Positions 61,588 to 64,000 of a stretch of 64,000 nucleotides of DNA are shown piece after piece. The stretch is taken from positions 62,001 through 126,000 of the forward strand of contig NZ_BMRG01000020.1 of the NCBI RefSeq assembly GCF_014648515.1. Reading direction: 5' to 3'. Source of the DNA: Saccharothrix coeruleofusca. Its GTDB lineage: Bacteria > Actinomycetota > Actinomycetes > Mycobacteriales > Pseudonocardiaceae. The notes under the pieces were generated by a model that saw nothing but the letters and a program-made list of their open reading frames with translations, had not been told where the DNA came from and searched no databases. Both the position numbers and the translations under genes were made by a program. Within the stretch, counting starts at the first letter, position 1. Each line of letters begins with the position of its first letter.

Positions 61588-62351
61588 CTCCCCTCATCGA
61601 GGTCAGGGGCGTGGGCAAGACCTACGGCAGCGTCATCGCGCTGCGCGGCGTGTCCGCGGTGGTCAACGCGGGCGAGGTCACCTGCGTGCTGGGCGACAAC
61701 GGCGCGGGCAAGTCCACGCTGATCAAGGTGCTGGCCGGGGTGCACCGGCACGACGAGGGCGAGTTGCTGGTGGACGGGCGGCCGGTTCGGTTCTCCTCGC
61801 CCCGCGACGCGCTGGACCGGGGCGTCGCCACGGTCCACCAGGACCTGGCCGTGGTGCCGCTGATGAGCGTGTGGCGCAACTTCTTCCTCGGCTCCGAACC
61901 GCGCAGGGGGCCGTTCCTGGACCGGGGGAAGGCCCGCGAGGTCACCCGCCGCGCGCTGGCCGACATGGGCATCGACCTGCGCGACGTGGAGCAGCCGGTG
62001 GGCACGCTGTCCGGCGGCGAGCGGCAGTGCGTGGCCATCGCGCGGGCGGTGCACTTCGGCGCGCGGGTGCTGATCCTGGACGAGCCGACCGCCGCGCTGG
62101 GCGTGAAGCAGGCCGGGCTGGTGCTCAGGCACGTGGCGCGGGCCCGCGACCGGGGGCTGGGCGTCGTGCTGATCACCCACAACCCGCACCACGCCTACCC
62201 GGTCGGCGACCGGTTCCTGCTGCTCAAGCGGGGGCGGGCGCTGGGCTGCCACGACAAGTCCGAGATCGGCGTGGAGGAGCTGACCCGGCAGATGGCGGGC
62301 GGCGCGGAGCTGGCGGAGCTGGCCCACGAGCTGCGGGGCGTGGACCCGTGA
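61584..62351 (+). CDS. Sugar ABC transporter ATP-binding protein (single-domain)
   Basis: A 255-residue ABC ATPase with Walker [10 protein letters not shown], signature L-S-G-G-E-R-Q-C-V and Walker [14 protein letters not shown]. Most CUT2 systems use a two-domain RbsA-type ATPase of about 500 residues; this single-domain form matches the FrcA-like type. ATG at 61584 overlaps the permease stop; its own stop overlaps iolC. Confidence 0.88.
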   Translation: MTPLIEVRGVGKTYGSVIALRGVSAVVNAGEVTCVLGDNGAGKSTLIKVLAGVHRHDEGELLVDGRPVRFSSPRDALDRGVATVHQDLAVVPLMSVWRNFFLGSEPRRGPFLDRGKAREVTRRALADMGIDLRDVEQPVGTLSGGERQCVAIARAVHFGARVLILDEPTAALGVKQAGLVLRHVARARDRGLGVVLITHNPHHAYPVGDRFLLLKRGRALGCHDKSEIGVEELTRQMAGGAELAELAHELRGVDP

Positions 62352-63289
62352 TGCCCGAGGTGCTGGCCATCGGCCGGGTGGGGGTGGACCTGTACCCGGA
62401 ACAGAGCGGGGTGCCGCTGGCCGGGGTGCGCACGTTCGCCAAGTCGCTGGGCGGCACGGCGACCAACGTCGCGGTGGCCGCCGCCCGGCTGGGCCGCCGG
62501 GCGGCGGTGCTGACCAAGGTCGGGCCGGACGGGTTCGGCCCGTACGTGCGCTCGGCGCTGGCGGGCTTCGGCGTGTCGCCGGAGTTCGTGGGCACCGCCG
62601 AGGGGTTGCGGACGCCGGTGGTGTTCTGCGCGCTGGACCCGCCGGAGGACCCGCCGCTGCTGTTCTACCGCGCCCCGCTCGCCCCGGACCTGGCGCTGGA
62701 GGACGCGGACGTGCCGTGGGACGTGGTGGCCGAGGTGCCGCTGCTGTGGGTCACCGGCACCGGGGTGTGCGCCGAACCGGCCCGCAGCACCCAGCGCCGG
62801 GTGCTGGAGCACCGGGCCCGCCGCGCGCACACCGTGCTCGACCTGGACCACCGACCGGTGTTCTGGCCGGACGCGGCCACCGCGCGCCGGGAGATCGGCT
62901 GGATGCTCGACCACGTGACGGTGGCCGTGGGCAACCGCGCCGAGGTCGAGGTGGTGGTGGGCACGGCGGACCCCGAGGAGGCCGCCGCCCGGCTGCTCGA
63001 CCGGGGTGTTCGGCTGGCGGTGGTGAAGCGGGGCGCGGAAGGTGTCCTGGTGGCCACCGCCGAGGGTTCCCGCACCGTGCCGCCGCACCGGGTGGAGGTG
63101 GTGTGCGGGCTGGGCGCGGGCGACGCGTTCGGCGGGGCGCTGGCGCACGGCCTGCTGGCGGGCTGGGACGCGGTGCGCGCCGCCCGCTACGCCAACGCGG
63201 CGGGCGCGCTGGTCGCCTCGCGGCTGGCCTGCGCGGACGCCATGCCGACCCCGGCCGAGGTCGAGCGGCTGCTGGGGGTGGCCGGGTGA
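62351..63289 (+). CDS. iolC: 5-dehydro-2-deoxygluconokinase-like PfkB kinase
   Basis: A 312-residue ribokinase-family kinase: L-A-I-G-R-V-G-V-D-L-Y-P-E near the start, K-S-L-G-G-T-A-T-N-V-A-V-A-A-A-R-L-G, and the catalytic G-A-G-D-A-F-G-G-A near residue 258. The D-L-Y-P opening is typical of IolC, which phosphorylates 5-dehydro-2-deoxygluconate. ATG at 62351 (GTG at 62348 possible). Stop overlaps iolB. Confidence 0.85.
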   Translation: MPEVLAIGRVGVDLYPEQSGVPLAGVRTFAKSLGGTATNVAVAAARLGRRAAVLTKVGPDGFGPYVRSALAGFGVSPEFVGTAEGLRTPVVFCALDPPEDPPLLFYRAPLAPDLALEDADVPWDVVAEVPLLWVTGTGVCAEPARSTQRRVLEHRARRAHTVLDLDHRPVFWPDAATARREIGWMLDHVTVAVGNRAEVEVVVGTADPEEAAARLLDRGVRLAVVKRGAEGVLVATAEGSRTVPPHRVEVVCGLGAGDAFGGALAHGLLAGWDAVRAARYANAAGALVASRLACADAMPTPAEVERLLGVAG

Positions 63290-64000
63290 TGCGCCTGCAC
63301 CGACCGCTCGGGACGCTGGCCGACGGCGCGGACGCGGTGCGCCTGTCCCCCGACGACGCCGGGTGGGCCCGCGTCGGGCTGCGGGTGCTGCTGCTGCGCC
63401 CCGGCGTGCCGCGCACGATCCGCACCGGCGTGTTCGAGGCGTTCGTGCTGCCGCTGTCGGGTGGTTGCGCGGTCGAGGTGGACGGCGAGCGGTTCGAGCT
63501 GGCGGGCCGGGACAGCGTGTTCACCCGCGTCACCGACTTCGCCTACGTGCCCAGGGACGCCACGGTCACGCTGTCCGCGAAGGACGGTGCGGGGGGCGGC
63601 GCGGAGGACGGGGCGGAGGTCGCCCTGCCGATGGCGCGCTGCGAGCGCAGGCTGCCCGCGCGGTACGGCCCGGCGGAGGGCGTGCCGGTCGAGGTGCGCG
63701 GCGCGGGCAACGCCACCCGGCAGGTCACCAACTTCGGCGTGCCCGGCGCGTGGGACCACGCGGACCGGCTCATGGCCTGCGAGCTGATCACCCCGGACGG
63801 CAACTGGTCGTCCTACCCGCCGCACAAGCACGACGAGACCTGCCCGGTGGCCAACGAGGAGGTCTACTACTTCCGCGTGGCCGGGCGGGACGGCGTGACC
63901 CCCTCCCGCGAGGGTTTCGCGCTGCACCGCACCTACGCCGACGACGGCGCGATCGACGAGGACGTGGTGGTGCGCGACGGCGACGTGTTCCTGGTCCCGC
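63289..64000 (+). CDS. iolB: 5-deoxy-glucuronate isomerase, N-terminal part (cut by window edge)
   Basis: The first 237 codons of a cupin-type isomerase run off the window without a stop. The metal-binding motif N-W-S-S-Y-P-P-H-K-H-D-E near residue 177, E-E-V-Y-Y-F near 194 and a preceding N-F-G-V-P match IolB, which converts 5-deoxyglucuronate to 5-dehydro-2-deoxygluconate. ATG overlaps the iolC stop. iolD and iolA probably follow outside the window. Confidence 0.88.
   Translation, partial: MRLHRPLGTLADGADAVRLSPDDAGWARVGLRVLLLRPGVPRTIRTGVFEAFVLPLSGGCAVEVDGERFELAGRDSVFTRVTDFAYVPRDATVTLSAKDGAGGGAEDGAEVALPMARCERRLPARYGPAEGVPVEVRGAGNATRQVTNFGVPGAWDHADRLMACELITPDGNWSSYPPHKHDETCPVANEEVYYFRVAGRDGVTPSREGFALHRTYADDGAIDEDVVVRDGDVFLVP

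Overview
The window reads as chromosome of a very high-GC filamentous actinomycete. I would place it in Pseudonocardiales, close to Actinosynnema, Saccharothrix or Lentzea. The reasons are strong G/C bias at third codon positions, many GTG starts, overlapping GTGA/ATGA gene junctions, XRE/DUF5753 plus DUF397 regulator pairs, DUF3558 lipoproteins beside type VII secretion substrates, SigE-family sigma factors and an unlinked small-type purSQL purine pathway. The genus is inference; no rRNA or tRNA gene was found.

Layout. 1-233 is the 3' end of purD. 234-690 is an intergenic repeat block. 690-8699 holds a two-module membrane protein, a WhiJ-like XRE/DUF397 pair and a first type VII (ESX-like) accessory cassette: three DUF3558 lipoproteins, a small WXG-like protein, a PPE-like protein and two EspG-like chaperones. 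8726-16568 is metabolic and regulatory: aminotransferase, threonine aldolase, HAD hydrolase, two sigma/membrane-protein pairs, TetR and purB. 16935-19902 is a lipoprotein and an amino-acid ABC importer. 19964-26458 carries purC, a deacetylase-like gene, an MBL-fold gene, a DUF3800-like gene next to an epimerase remnant, and purS-purQ-purL. 26540-33818 has a GH25 lysozyme, an aldo/keto reductase, twin pentapeptide-repeat membrane proteins, a SAM methyltransferase and a PAS-GGDEF-EAL protein. 33887-40517 is a carbohydrate block: debranching enzyme, GT4 behind a CIRCE operator, glucose dehydrogenase-like enzyme and GH15 glucoamylase. 40685-47212 is a second type VII cassette, then a sterol-carrier-like protein, a lipoprotein, and an EspC-like/DUF1023 hydrolase pair. 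48182-50801 is purF and purM. 50858-56399 holds a SnoaL-like protein with its TetR, a second XRE/DUF397 locus, a third sigma pair, arfB and a sensor-less CitA-like kinase. 56582-64000 is a LacI-controlled myo-inositol operon (iolG, iolE, ABC importer, iolC, iolB), cut by the window edge.

The most unusual feature is a family of non-coding intergenic elements. Its core is two 16-bp direct repeats (consensus CGGYAASTACTACCCG) whose starts are exactly 32 bp apart. Seven copies lie at six loci, always just downstream of stop codons, in both orientations, with variable 16-nt spacers. Two copies are embedded in larger elements of 306-320 bp that begin and end with inverted CGCGAGTCGAAC termini, like MITEs. 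They face each other across the 690-16568 segment. Other notable points are a CIRCE-like HrcA operator upstream of a GT4/debranching operon, two small genes (51 and 44 codons) otherwise easily missed, and about nine apparently leaderless promoters.
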